From Cobetia sp. L2A1 (lineage in GTDB: Bacteria; Pseudomonadota; Gammaproteobacteria; Pseudomonadales; Halomonadaceae): a DNA stretch of 64,000 bases. The stretch covers positions 2,852,001-2,916,000 of the forward strand of contig NZ_CP047025.1 in the NCBI RefSeq assembly GCF_009796845.1. The letters run 5' to 3'. The first letter of the stretch is position 1. Each line of letters begins with the position of its first letter. Under the pieces are notes generated by a model. The model saw only the letters and a program-made list of their open reading frames with translations. It had not been told where the DNA came from and searched no databases. Positions 18,552-27,881 of the stretch are shown piece after piece. Made by a program: the position numbers and the translations under genes.

Positions 18552-19274
18552 TCACCAGAGCAGCGCGCGCAGACCTGCCGCCAGACTCGCACCGAGCAAC
18601 GGTCCCGCGATCGGTATCCAGGCATATTGCCAACCGCAACTCCCCTTGTCAGGAATCGGCAGCAACCAGTAGGCGATTCTAGGTGCGAGGTCCCGTGCCG
18701 GATTCATCGCATTGCCCGTCGGGCCACCCAACGAGAGCCCGATCGACCAGACGATACCGCCGATGGCATAGGGTACCCAGCCATCACTGATCAGGGCATT
18801 GTTGACCAACGCTCCGATGACGAAGATCAACACCAGTGTCGCCACCGCCTCCGTGGCAATATTGGCCCACCACTTCGTCACGGCGGGATCGGTGCAGAAG
18901 ACCGACCGCTTGCGTTGCCCGTCACGTGTGATCTTCCAATGAGGCAAATAGGTCAGCCAGACCAGTACCGCGCCCAGAAAGCAGCCAATCATCTGCGCTG
19001 CCATCATTTCCAGCACCTCACGGACGGTGTCATGAATCCCCAGCAGGTATTTGGCAACCGTCACCGCAGGGTTGAGGTCACCAAAGGGTGAGCCGGACGA
19101 CGTCGAGACCAGCACGCCCACCATCACTGCAAATCCCCATCCCGCATTGATCATCAGCCAGCTGGAACCGGCCCCCTTGGTGCCCCTGAGCATGGCGTTG
19201 GCCACGACTCCCCCTCCCAGCAATATCATGCAGGTAGTGCCCAGCAATTCCCCTGTCATGACGTCAGTCCACAT
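18552..19274 (-). CDS. MIP-family glycerol channel, tandem paralogue 1 (GlpF-like)
   Basis: 240 residues, six membrane segments and two half-helices bearing LNPAVT (near residue 68) and MNPARD (near 195). The Asp after the second NPAR is typical of aquaglyceroporins rather than water-only channels, so glycerol is the likely solute. The ATG at 19274 has GGAGG upstream and gives the same N-terminus (MWTDVMTGE) as paralogue 2; the frame extends to 19322. It follows paralogue 2 by about 150 bp in the glpK-channel-channel order. Confidence 0.88.
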   Translation of the reverse strand: MWTDVMTGELLGTTCMILLGGGVVANAMLRGTKGAGSSWLMINAGWGFAVMVGVLVSTSSGSPFGDLNPAVTVAKYLLGIHDTVREVLEMMAAQMIGCFLGAVLVWLTYLPHWKITRDGQRKRSVFCTDPAVTKWWANIATEAVATLVLIFVIGALVNNALISDGWVPYAIGGIVWSIGLSLGGPTGNAMNPARDLAPRIAYWLLPIPDKGSCGWQYAWIPIAGPLLGASLAAGLRALLW

Positions 19275-19425
19275 GCGTCCCGACCTCCGCCATTCATGTT
19301 GTGTCATCAATGACGTGCCCATTGGCCTATCGCCACAAACACATCGCCCCGTCGATTGACGGGGCGATGGAGGGCATACTTTGCCATAACTCGGGGAGAC
19401 GCTCCAGAGGGGCTTCAGGCAGAAG

Positions 19426-20148
19426 TCATAGCAACAGGTGCCACATGGCAGCGGCGATCAAAGCACCCACCAGAGGGCCGACGATCGGCACCCAGGCATA
19501 GCCCCAACCTGAACCGCCCTTACCATGAATCGGCAGTACTGCGTGGGCAATTCGCGGCCCAAGATCACGCGCCGGATTGATGGCGTAACCCGTCGTGCCG
19601 CCCAATGAAAGTCCAATGGCCCACACCAACATGCCCACTAGATAAGGCAACAAGCCAGCACTGATCTTCCCGGACCCCACAATGGCACCAATACCGAAGA
19701 TCAGCACCACAGTACCAATCACCTCGCTGAGCATGTTACCCACTCGGCATTCTATTGCCGGATCGGTACAGAACACGGCTCGCTTGAGACCAGCATCACC
19801 AGTACGCTTCCAGTGTGGCAGATACGCTAGCCACACCAGTACGGCACCGATGAAACACCCCAGCATCTGTGCAATGACTAGCCGCGCGACGTCGAGCAGG
19901 TGGGCGTGGACCCCCAGCAGATATTTGGCCAGGGTCACCGCCGGATTCAGGTCGGCCTGAGGAGAGCCCGTAGACACCGCTACAAATACCCCAATCATCA
20001 CGGCAAAGCCCCAGCCGGTCGTGATCACGATCCAGCCTGAGCCATTGCCTTTGGTCTCCGCCAACACGACATTGGCGACGACACCACCACCAAACAGGAT
20101 GAGGAATAGACAGCCGAGAAACTCGCCTGTCATGACATCAGTCCACAT
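19426..20148 (-). CDS. glpF: MIP-family glycerol facilitator, tandem paralogue 2
   Basis: 240 residues, same length as its neighbour and clearly homologous throughout. Motifs LNPAVT and INPARD with Asp mark an aquaglyceroporin. It begins one base after the glpK stop, so it is the channel coupled to glycerol kinase: glycerol diffuses in and is trapped as glycerol 3-phosphate. I place the glpF symbol here because of that coupling; either copy could be the main facilitator. Confidence 0.92.
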   Translation of the reverse strand: MWTDVMTGEFLGCLFLILFGGGVVANVVLAETKGNGSGWIVITTGWGFAVMIGVFVAVSTGSPQADLNPAVTLAKYLLGVHAHLLDVARLVIAQMLGCFIGAVLVWLAYLPHWKRTGDAGLKRAVFCTDPAIECRVGNMLSEVIGTVVLIFGIGAIVGSGKISAGLLPYLVGMLVWAIGLSLGGTTGYAINPARDLGPRIAHAVLPIHGKGGSGWGYAWVPIVGPLVGALIAAAMWHLLL

Positions 20149-20149
20149 G

Positions 20150-21682
20150 TCAGTTACCTCCGTCGCTCTTCACCCTCTCGACGGCTTCCAACCAACCTGA
20201 ATACAATCGCTCGCGCTGCGCCTCGTCCATCTGTGGCGAGAAGGTACGCTCGCAATGCCATAGCTCGCTGATCTGCTCCAGGCTCTCGTACCAGCCGATG
20301 TGCAGGCCAGCCAGATAAGCCACACCCAGCGCAGTGGTTTCAAGCACGCGCGGACGGTCTACCTTCACGTTTAGCATGTCGGACAGGAACTGCATCACCC
20401 AGTTGTTGCTGACCATGCCGCCATCCACACGCAGGTTAGCGCAGTTGATGGTGACATCACGCAACATGCACTCCTGCAGATCACGCGTCTGGTAGCAGAC
20501 CGCCTGCAGGCCCGCTGCCACGATATCGGTGATGCCAGTACCGCGAGTCAGACCGAGAATCGCACCACGTGCCTGAGGGTCCCAGTGCGGTGCGCCCAGT
20601 CCCGTGAAGGCCGGCACCATATAAACACCATGCTCAACCTTGGCAGCCCGCGCCAGCGATTCAGTCTCGGAGGCGTCGGAGAATAGCTTCAAGCCATCAC
20701 GCAGCCACTGAACCGTCGCACCGGCCACGAAGATACTGCCTTCCATGGCGAAAGTCGGCTTGCCATTCAGGCGATAGCCCACGGTGGTGAGCAGACGGTT
20801 CTTGGAGAGCTCCATCTTCTCGCCAGTATTCATGATCATGAAGCAGCCAGTGCCATAGGTGCTCTTGCTCATGCCCGGCGCGAAGCAAGCCTGCCCCACC
20901 AATGCGGCCTGCTGGTCACCTGCAACACCACGAATCGGCATTGCTGCACCAAACAGCTGCGGATCTGTCGTACCGAAATCATCACTGGAATCCAGTACGT
21001 TTGGCAGCATGTTCTCCGGAATCCCGAACAGCTCCAGCAGCTCTGTGTCCCAGCATTGATCAACGATATTGAACAAACAGGTGCGCGAGGCATTGGTGGC
21101 ATCGGTGACGTGGCGCTTGCCGCCGGTCAACTGCCAGATCAGGTAGCTGTCAACAGTACCGAAGGCCAGATCGCCCTTCTCGGCACGCGCTCGCACGCCT
21201 TCGACGTTCTCGAGAATCCAGCGCAACTTGGTGGCAGAGAAGTAGGGATCAATCAGCAGGCCTGTCTTTTGCTGAATCATGTCGCCATGACCCGCATCAC
21301 TCAGGCTGCGGCAATACTCGTGGGTGCGACGGTCCTGCCAGACGATGGCGTTGTAGACCGGTATGCCTGTATTGCGGTCCCAGACGATCGTGGTTTCACG
21401 CTGATTGGTGATACCGATCGCGGCAACCTGCTCGGCGCCGACATTGGTATTGATCAATGCCTGACGGACGGTGCGTTTCACCGATCCCCAGATATCGTCA
21501 ACGTTGTGCTCGACCCAACCGCTGTCGGGGAAATGTTGCGGAAACTCTTCTTGGGCCAGTCCCGTCACCGTACCTTCACGATCGAACAAAATGGCACGAG
21601 AGCTGGTGGTGCCCTGGTCGATTGCGAGAATACGCGTGGGTCCATCAACGCGAGAGGCTTTCACTGGCGTAGGGGTAGACAT
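20150..21682 (-). CDS. glpK: Glycerol kinase
   Basis: 510 residues, FGGY family. Phosphorylates glycerol with ATP. The ATP-binding [12 protein letters not shown] motif near residue 20, [11 protein letters not shown] near 85 (with substrate arginine and glutamate) and the [12 protein letters not shown] segment near 310 are intact. The ATG at 21682 with AAGGA 8 nt upstream is preferred; an in-frame GTG two codons earlier (21688) is the alternative. First gene of the glpK-glpF-channel operon, divergent from glpR. Confidence 0.96.
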   Translation of the reverse strand: MSTPTPVKASRVDGPTRILAIDQGTTSSRAILFDREGTVTGLAQEEFPQHFPDSGWVEHNVDDIWGSVKRTVRQALINTNVGAEQVAAIGITNQRETTIVWDRNTGIPVYNAIVWQDRRTHEYCRSLSDAGHGDMIQQKTGLLIDPYFSATKLRWILENVEGVRARAEKGDLAFGTVDSYLIWQLTGGKRHVTDATNASRTCLFNIVDQCWDTELLELFGIPENMLPNVLDSSDDFGTTDPQLFGAAMPIRGVAGDQQAALVGQACFAPGMSKSTYGTGCFMIMNTGEKMELSKNRLLTTVGYRLNGKPTFAMEGSIFVAGATVQWLRDGLKLFSDASETESLARAAKVEHGVYMVPAFTGLGAPHWDPQARGAILGLTRGTGITDIVAAGLQAVCYQTRDLQECMLRDVTINCANLRVDGGMVSNNWVMQFLSDMLNVKVDRPRVLETTALGVAYLAGLHIGWYESLEQISELWHCERTFSPQMDEAQRERLYSGWLEAVERVKSDGGN

Positions 21683-22159
21683 TGTCACTGTCCTTGGCTT
21701 CGAGGCTGCTTCTGAGAGTACGCGTCAGCAGGGGGCTACGGTACTTCACTCTTTTGGGTAGCGTTCGGACATCAGTGACGGCGGCAAGAGAAAGCGGGTT
21801 GGCTTTGTCCTGTCACGCTTGGCAGGCGCGGCAAGGACACTTCCTCTCAAACCATCACAACCGAACATCATAATGTTCGTCTTCGAATATCTCCTGCAAA
21901 CGTTAGCGTCAAATGCGCGTTATCACAAACGTATTACTGGCCAATGTCATTGTACATTGGTCTCATCACAGTGACGCCGACATGACCTGTTGCCGGTTCG
22001 CAACACCCTGATGCCGTTAGGCAAATTGCGCTGACGCCCCCCTGTTGGATTAGGATGTAGCCTTATCCAACGACACACCCTCCACCAGCAGCCGTGAAGA
22101 GCACTTCTTTACATGAAGTGCGTTCACGACCCGCAAGCCGGTGACAACAAGAGAGCAGG
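21683..22159. promoter_or_regulatory. Divergent glpK/glpR control region
   Basis: About 480 bp with no gene. Candidate GlpR operator at 21862-21890: overlapping halves CGAACAT, ATGTTCG and TTCGAATAT match the WATKTTCG-type half-sites known for GlpR. A second dyad, CCAATGT-6-ACATTGG, lies at 21941-21960 and is unassigned. Confidence 0.6.
21862..21890. promoter_or_regulatory. Candidate GlpR operator upstream of glpK
   Basis: Contains the dyad CGAACAT-CATA-ATGTTCG and, sharing its right arm, ATGTTCG-TC-TTCGAATAT. The second reading has the orientation and spacing of GlpR operators described in E. coli. Confidence 0.55.
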
Positions 22160-22933
22160 ATGATGCAGCCCAAGCGCCATCGCGCCATTATCGAACTGAT
22201 CACTCGTCAGGGTTATGCCTCCATCGAGCAGCTGGCCAGTCATTTCGACGTGACACCCCAGACCATACGTCGCGACCTCAACCAGCTCTCGAAAGCAGGT
22301 GCACTCAAGCGCGTGCATGGCGGCGCAGGGCTTGAATCAAGCACGGTGAATACGGCTTACAGCACCCGCAAGACGCTCAATCTCGATGCCAAGCGTCGCA
22401 TTGCACGCACATTGGCACGTGAAATCCCCAACCACTCTTCGCTATTCATCAACATCGGCACCAGTAACGAGATGGTGGCAGAGGCGTTATGTGACCATCA
22501 CGGCCTTGAGGTCATCACCAACAACCTGAATGTCGCAGCCATTCTTCAGCATAAGGAAGACTTCAATGTCATCGTGGCTGGCGGCATGGTGCGCTCCCGC
22601 GATGGCGGCATCATTGGCGAGGCCACTATCGACTTCATCAATCAATTCAAGGTCGATGTCGGCATCATCGGTATCAGCGGCATCGATGAAGACGGCTCGC
22701 TACTGGAATTCGACTATCAGGAAGTGCGCGTCGCCCAAGCGATCATCCGCAACTCGCGCCAGGTATTCCTGATCGCAGATCATTCGAAATTTCAGCGCAA
22801 TGCAGTCGTCCGTCAGGGCAATCTGAGTCAGTTGGATGCGCTGTTCACGGATATCCAGCCACCGGAAAGCATTCTTACGCTGATGCGCAACAATGAAGTT
22901 GCCCTTCACCTGGCCAGTGACAGCGATGGATAG
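22160..22933 (+). CDS. glpR: Glycerol-3-phosphate regulon repressor, DeoR family
   Basis: 257 residues. An N-terminal DeoR helix-turn-helix (about residues 4-57, with DVTPQTIRRDLNQLSKAG) binds DNA; the C-terminal DeoRC sensor domain carries NIGTSNEM near 98 and the KVDVGIIGISGIDEDG segment near 170. GlpR represses glp genes and is released by glycerol 3-phosphate. It lies between the glpK operon and glpD with operator-like sites near both. Two adjacent ATGs follow the AGCAGG ribosome-binding site. Confidence 0.93.
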   Translation: MMQPKRHRAIIELITRQGYASIEQLASHFDVTPQTIRRDLNQLSKAGALKRVHGGAGLESSTVNTAYSTRKTLNLDAKRRIARTLAREIPNHSSLFINIGTSNEMVAEALCDHHGLEVITNNLNVAAILQHKEDFNVIVAGGMVRSRDGGIIGEATIDFINQFKVDVGIIGISGIDEDGSLLEFDYQEVRVAQAIIRNSRQVFLIADHSKFQRNAVVRQGNLSQLDALFTDIQPPESILTLMRNNEVALHLASDSDG

Positions 22934-23505
22934 CTATCCTGATGCCGCCGGTATCACCACAGATCAGTAGCCTCACAACACGTGGCAGTGCGATACCCGC
23001 GTGCGGGCTTTATTGGCTCCTCAGTGGGCAGGCGCTCGGTAACCTTTACTCTTGGTTACCTTTGCTCTTGCCTACTGACACTTCTGACAGGCTTCTGGCT
23101 TCCCTCTTCTGAATCATGCCTCCATTGCCTTGTCACGTTCCTGCTACTCCCATCTCTGGGGCTTTCACCATCTTGTCTGTCACTACTCGCTACCCTTTCA
23201 GTCAGGAGACCTCTTTTACTTTCCAGCGGCCTCTACGCCGAGACGATTTCATGAAAATGTCATGCTGCGCCAAGAGACTCAAAGAAAGATCGGTGCAGAC
23301 AACAAGTTGCCCCCCCAGCCATCAACAGTTGCGACTCCATCACTAATAATGTGCAGTTGCGAAAGATAATGACGCCAAAAAATCGCCTTGATGTTCGACT
23401 TTTACTAAGCTATGTTCACTTTCGAAACCTTATTCTTCTTGCACCGAGGCGGTGCAAACCTTCTTAGACCTCCCCGGTAGCGCCGGGCACGTGCAGGAGC
23501 AGCCC
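22934..23505. other. glpR-glpD intergenic region
   Basis: About 570 bp. It holds a small hairpin CCCGC-GT-GCGGG followed by CTTTATT just after glpR (22996-23014), a pair of 16-bp direct repeats (23038-23053 and 23054-23069) and operator-like sites near 23390-23428. No convincing gene. Confidence 0.5.
23390..23428 (+). promoter_or_regulatory. Candidate GlpR operators upstream of glpD
   Basis: GATGTTCGACTTTT (from 23390) and TATGTTCACTTTCGAAAC (23411-23428) both resemble GlpR half-site pairs, about 80-115 bp before the glpD ATG and close to where the promoter should be. Confidence 0.5.
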
Positions 23506-25008
23506 ATGTCCCGCGACAACGACGCACTTCTTGATCTCTTCATCATCGGCGGCGGCATCAATGGCGCCGGTATCGCCAATGATGCCAGCGGCCGTGGTCT
23601 GAGCGTTGCCTTGTGCGAGCAGAACGACCTCGCCAGCGCGACCTCCTCCGCCAGCAGCAAGCTGATCCACGGCGGCCTGCGCTACCTGGAACATTACGAG
23701 TTCCGTCTGGTACGTGAGGCATTGCAAGAGCGTGAAGTACTGCTCAAGAAGGCACCGCACATCGTGTGGCCACTCCGCTTCATCCTCCCGCACCAGCCGC
23801 ATCTGCGTCCGGCGTGGATGATTCGCGCGGGCCTGTTCATGTATGACCACATCGGTAAACGTGAAACGCTGCCGGCCTCCAAGGGGCTCAAGTTCGGTGA
23901 ACAAAGCCCTCTGGTCAGCGACATTACCCAAGGCTTCGAATACTCCGATTGCTGGGTCGATGACGCTCGTCTGGTCGTCACGAATGCTTTGCAGGCCCGT
24001 GATCAAGGCGCTGAGATCATGACGCGTACACGTTGTGTCAGTGCCCGCGATGTCGAAGGCCGCTGGGAGTTGACGTTGGAAGATATCGACAGCGGTGAGA
24101 CATTCGTACGCCATGCGCGCACCTTGGTAAATGCTGCCGGCCCGTGGGTGGAGTCTTTCATCAAGGGCGCCACCGAACGAACACCGCGTTATGGCATCCG
24201 CATGATCCAAGGCAGCCACCTGATCGTCCCGCGCATCAACACCGATGACCGTGCCTTCATCCTGCAGAACAAGGACAAGCGCATCGTCTTCGTGCTGCCG
24301 TATCAGGATGACTTCAGTCTGGTCGGGACCACTGACGTGCGCTACAAGGGTGATCCGTCCGAAGTGGCCTGCTCAAGCGATGAGACCGACTACATGCTTG
24401 ATGTGGTCAATAGCCACTTCAAGCGCAAGCTGAGCCGCGAAGACGTCATCTCGACCTTCTCCGGCGTGCGTCCGCTATGTGATGATGAATCTGCTGATCC
24501 ATCAGCGATGACGCGTGATTACACCCTGCATCTGGACGACAGCGGTGCGCCAATGCTGTCAATCTTTGGTGGCAAGATCACTACCTATCGCAAGCTGGCC
24601 GAGTCTGCACTTGAAGACCTCAAGCCGCTGCTGCCGAGCATGGGCGAACCCTGGACTCATGAGAAGCCGCTGCCGGGTGGCGATATCGAAAGCCGTAGCG
24701 CCTTTACCCGCCAGTTGGTTCGTGACTTCCCGTTCCTCGGGGAAGCACGCGCCAGACGCCTGGCCTCCAGCTATGGCAGCCTGTGCCTGCACTTCCTCAC
24801 CGGCAAGAAGAGCGAAGCCGAATTGGGCGAAGAGCTTGGTGCCGGGCTTACGACAGCTGAAGTGGATTATCTAGTCGAGCGTGAGTGGGCTCGTGAGGTG
24901 CAGGATGTCATCTGGCGCCGGACCAAGCTGACCCTACGTCTGAATGACGAGCAGAAGGCACGTATCGGTCAGTATCTACAGCAGCGTCTGCTGGCGCGTG
25001 CTGCCTGA
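23506..25008 (+). CDS. glpD: Aerobic glycerol-3-phosphate dehydrogenase
   Basis: 500 residues (E. coli 501). A membrane-associated FAD enzyme that oxidises glycerol 3-phosphate to dihydroxyacetone phosphate and feeds electrons to ubiquinone. The FAD dinucleotide motif IIGGGINGAGIA lies at residues 12-23, the substrate region ATSSASSKLIHGGLRYLE near 45-62, and DAO_C domain near 385-495. The ATG at 23506 is preceded by AGGAGC; the frame extends to 23452. Ends the glycerol pathway region and is followed by a terminator shared with fumC. Confidence 0.96.
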   Translation: MSRDNDALLDLFIIGGGINGAGIANDASGRGLSVALCEQNDLASATSSASSKLIHGGLRYLEHYEFRLVREALQEREVLLKKAPHIVWPLRFILPHQPHLRPAWMIRAGLFMYDHIGKRETLPASKGLKFGEQSPLVSDITQGFEYSDCWVDDARLVVTNALQARDQGAEIMTRTRCVSARDVEGRWELTLEDIDSGETFVRHARTLVNAAGPWVESFIKGATERTPRYGIRMIQGSHLIVPRINTDDRAFILQNKDKRIVFVLPYQDDFSLVGTTDVRYKGDPSEVACSSDETDYMLDVVNSHFKRKLSREDVISTFSGVRPLCDDESADPSAMTRDYTLHLDDSGAPMLSIFGGKITTYRKLAESALEDLKPLLPSMGEPWTHEKPLPGGDIESRSAFTRQLVRDFPFLGEARARRLASSYGSLCLHFLTGKKSEAELGEELGAGLTTAEVDYLVEREWAREVQDVIWRRTKLTLRLNDEQKARIGQYLQQRLLARAA

Positions 25009-25060
25009 GACAGGTAGCTGTCGAGAGGTGCTGATGGGCTCGAATGGATCAGCACCAATG

Positions 25061-25094
25061 AAACGCCCGCGACTCAATGAGTCGCGGGCGTTTT
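25061..25094. terminator. Bidirectional terminator between glpD and fumC
   Basis: AAACGCCCGCGACTC and its complement form a 15-bp stem around AAT, with T-runs both ways. The loop and flanking bases (GACTCAATGAGTC) match the terminator at 17928-17958. Confidence 0.88.
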
Positions 25095-25139
25095 CGCATG
25101 TCGTGCTGGAATCCTGCGATCGATCAGGCTATCCCCGTG

Positions 25140-26537
25140 TTACTGGATACCGCCTGCAGTCAAGCGAGCAGGGTCTAGCAAGCGTGCAAGCTCATCACGG
25201 GAAATATCGGTCTCTTCCTCGGCGACATCGAGAATCGGACGACCCGCCTGATAGGCCTGCTTGGCAATGCGCGCCGCCTCGTTGTAACCGATCACAGGAT
25301 TGAGCGCCGTCACCAATATCGGGTTCTTCGCCAGCGGCACCTGCAGGTTGTCTTCACGCACCGTGAAGGTGGCGATGGCCTTGTCCGCCAGCAGGCGGCT
25401 GACGTTGGTGCTCAGCGTGATCGACGACAGTAGATTGCTGGCAATCAGTGGCAGCATGACATTGAGCTGGAAATTGCCGCTCTGTCCGGCAATGCCGATG
25501 GCCGCGTCATTACCCATTACCTGAGCCGCAACTTGCGCCGCCGCCTCCGGAATCACAGGATTGACCTTGCCGGGCATGATGGAGCTACCGGGCTGCAAGG
25601 CTGCAAGTTCGATCTCACCCAGCCCCGCCAGCGGGCCGGAATTCATCCAACGCAGATCATTACTGATCTTCATCATCGCCACTGCATAGGTGCGCAGATG
25701 TCCGGAAAGCTCCACTGCGGTGTCCTGCGATGACAGTGCCGCAAAGAAGCTATCTGCCGGGCGGAAGGCATGACCTGTCTGGCGCGATAGACGCGCAGCG
25801 ATGCGTTCAGCAAATTCCGGGTGAGCATTGATGCCGCTACCGACGGCGGTACCGCCCTGCGCGAGGCGTTCAAGACGCGGCAGAACTTCCTCAAAGCGCT
25901 CGATGGCCTGAGCCACCTGTGACTGCCAGGCACCCAATTCCTGGCTCATGCGGATCGGCATCGCATCCATCAGGTGGGTACGACCGGTCTTGATGACGTG
26001 ATCTACCTCATCGGCCTTGCGGGCGATCACTTCATGGAGGTGACGCAACGCAGGGAGCAGTGACTCGCTGACCGCCAACACCGCTGAAAGATGGATGGCC
26101 GTCGGGATGACGTCATTGCTCGACTGTCCCATGTTGACGTGATCATTGGCACCCACATTGACATCACTGCCAGACTTCGCCAGATGCTCATTGGCCAGAT
26201 GGGTCAGCACTTCATTGACGTTCATGTTGGTGGAAGTACCAGACCCCGTCTGGAAGATATCAACCGGAAACTGATCGGCATGCTCGCCGTCGATGATCTG
26301 ACGTGCTGCCTGCACAATCGCCTTCGCGCGGGTGTCATCCAGCAGCGCCAGGTCATTATTCACTTCGGCAGCGGCCAACTTGATACGCGCCACGGCGCGA
26401 ATGAAGGCGGCTGGCAATGGCTGACCGCTGATCGGGAAGTTATCGACCGCCCGCTGGGTCTGGGCGCCGTAAAGCGCGCTCACTGGTACGTCGAGTTCAC
26501 CCATGCTGTCACGTTCGCGGCGAGTCTGGCTGCTCAT
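25140..26537 (-). CDS. fumC: Fumarate hydratase, class II
   Basis: 465 residues. Iron-independent fumarase of the TCA cycle, a cytoplasmic tetramer. The superfamily signature GSSIMPGKVNP lies near residue 319; TGSGTSTNMNVNEV near 98 and GRTHLMDAMP near 187 (catalytic His) are intact. Preceded by AGGGAG. It stands alone between the glpD terminator and a divergent peroxiredoxin-like gene. Confidence 0.96.
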   Translation of the reverse strand: MSSQTRRERDSMGELDVPVSALYGAQTQRAVDNFPISGQPLPAAFIRAVARIKLAAAEVNNDLALLDDTRAKAIVQAARQIIDGEHADQFPVDIFQTGSGTSTNMNVNEVLTHLANEHLAKSGSDVNVGANDHVNMGQSSNDVIPTAIHLSAVLAVSESLLPALRHLHEVIARKADEVDHVIKTGRTHLMDAMPIRMSQELGAWQSQVAQAIERFEEVLPRLERLAQGGTAVGSGINAHPEFAERIAARLSRQTGHAFRPADSFFAALSSQDTAVELSGHLRTYAVAMMKISNDLRWMNSGPLAGLGEIELAALQPGSSIMPGKVNPVIPEAAAQVAAQVMGNDAAIGIAGQSGNFQLNVMLPLIASNLLSSITLSTNVSRLLADKAIATFTVREDNLQVPLAKNPILVTALNPVIGYNEAARIAKQAYQAGRPILDVAEEETDISRDELARLLDPARLTAGGIQ

Positions 26538-26874
26538 TCGATTGCTCCCTGTACTAATGCGGGCACCACCTCCACGTGAAGGCGCTACCGAATAGACGTT
26601 GATAGGCGATGCGTTGATGCTTCAATGTCCTCATGATCATGTGGGGCCGGAAAGGATTCCAATCAAGTCACTTGATGGTAGTGATTATCAATATCAATCA
26701 CTGATCGATCGCCAGAACCCTCCACCTTCACCACTGCAGCAGCGGGGCCGCACGCTCGCAAGGCCGCTTCTCGCCAATCCTCTGTCTCGCAAGACTGACC
26801 CTCGGTTACACTACTGACCATTCACGAGTGCACGACTCACTCAAGCTTCTCACTACCACCTTTGAGAGGAAAAC
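26538..26874. other. Divergent region between fumC and the peroxiredoxin-like gene
   Basis: About 340 bp that must contain both promoters. No gene or strong dyad seen. Confidence 0.4.
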
Positions 26875-27525
26875 ATGAAAAGCCTGAAAGAGCAGACAGA
26901 CGCAAAAATCGAAGCTGGGCGACGAGCCAAACCTGACTTCATGAAAAATGTCGATAAGATCCTCAATCAAGCCAAGGCCTTTCAACAAGGTGCCGATGCC
27001 ATCGCTTCAGGCGACAAGGCACCCGACTTCTCGTTGCCTGCGGCATCAGGTCAATTGGTGTCACTCGAGGAATTGCTGAAATCCGGTCCGGTGGTCGTGA
27101 CCTTTTATCGTGGTGACTGGTGCCCCTATTGCAGCCTGCAACTGAATGCCTTGAATGCACGACTCGATGATATACACGCACTAGGTGCACAGCTGGTGGC
27201 CATCAGTCCGCAGGTTCCTGATGACTCCTTGAGCGAGAATGACATCAGCGCGATGAAGTTCTGGGTATTGTCGGACCAGGATGCAAAAGTTGCCTCTCGC
27301 TATGGCGTCGCTTGGAAAGTCCCGGAATATCTTGCAGAACACATGCGCGTAGATCGTGGGTTGGACCTGGCTGCCATCAACAACGGTGATGGCAGCATAT
27401 TGCCGATCCCGGCAACATTCATCATCAATCGAGAGGGTACGGTGACGTGGCGTCATGTCGATGTCGATTATCGAACACGCTCGGAACCTGAAGATATCAT
27501 CACCGAATTGAAGCAGCTGGGTTGA
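26875..27525 (+). CDS. Peroxiredoxin-like (AhpC/TSA) family protein
   Basis: 216 residues. A thioredoxin-fold domain (about 45-215) with GDKAPDFSLP at its start and the redox site YRGDWCPYC near 80-88. The CxxC pair, in place of the PxxxTxxC of classical peroxiredoxins, places it in the peroxiredoxin-like group, presumed thiol peroxidases of unclear substrate. The first 40 residues form a charged helix without signal peptide, so it is cytoplasmic. GAGAGG precedes the ATG. Monocistronic. Confidence 0.85.
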   Translation: MKSLKEQTDAKIEAGRRAKPDFMKNVDKILNQAKAFQQGADAIASGDKAPDFSLPAASGQLVSLEELLKSGPVVVTFYRGDWCPYCSLQLNALNARLDDIHALGAQLVAISPQVPDDSLSENDISAMKFWVLSDQDAKVASRYGVAWKVPEYLAEHMRVDRGLDLAAINNGDGSILPIPATFIINREGTVTWRHVDVDYRTRSEPEDIITELKQLG

Positions 27526-27881
27526 TGACCCTCTGAGATATCGCCATTCAGCTTGGCGATGCGGCGCGTGATGCCATAGTGCACAATCCCGATATGGCAT
27601 CACGAGTCTTGGGGAATTGCATCACGACGCGTCTGCCTTCAAAGAGGCGCGTCGAACTTGACCAAGAATCGTCTTGTCCATATTTACCGACATCTCGATC
27701 ACACATCATCACACCGTCGTGACACATCATTGCGGACGTGTCGTCACGGTCTGCCAGTTACCTTCATTCATCAACGGGATTCCTTCGCTCTAGATGCTCA
27801 TCTCATTCTTGATCACGATCACCGAAATCTCTCTGTATCGAGTGGTCTCTTCCTCATGACGACCAAAGGGAGATACCTCCG
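27526..27881. other. Intergenic region with inverted repeats
   Basis: About 355 bp. An 11-bp inverted repeat (GTGATGCCATA and TATGGCATCAC, 14-nt loop) at about 27568-27603 and a GACGCG/CGCGTC pair just after it could end the peroxiredoxin transcript; no T-run follows. The promoter of the FUSC gene should lie further right. No gene. Confidence 0.45.
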
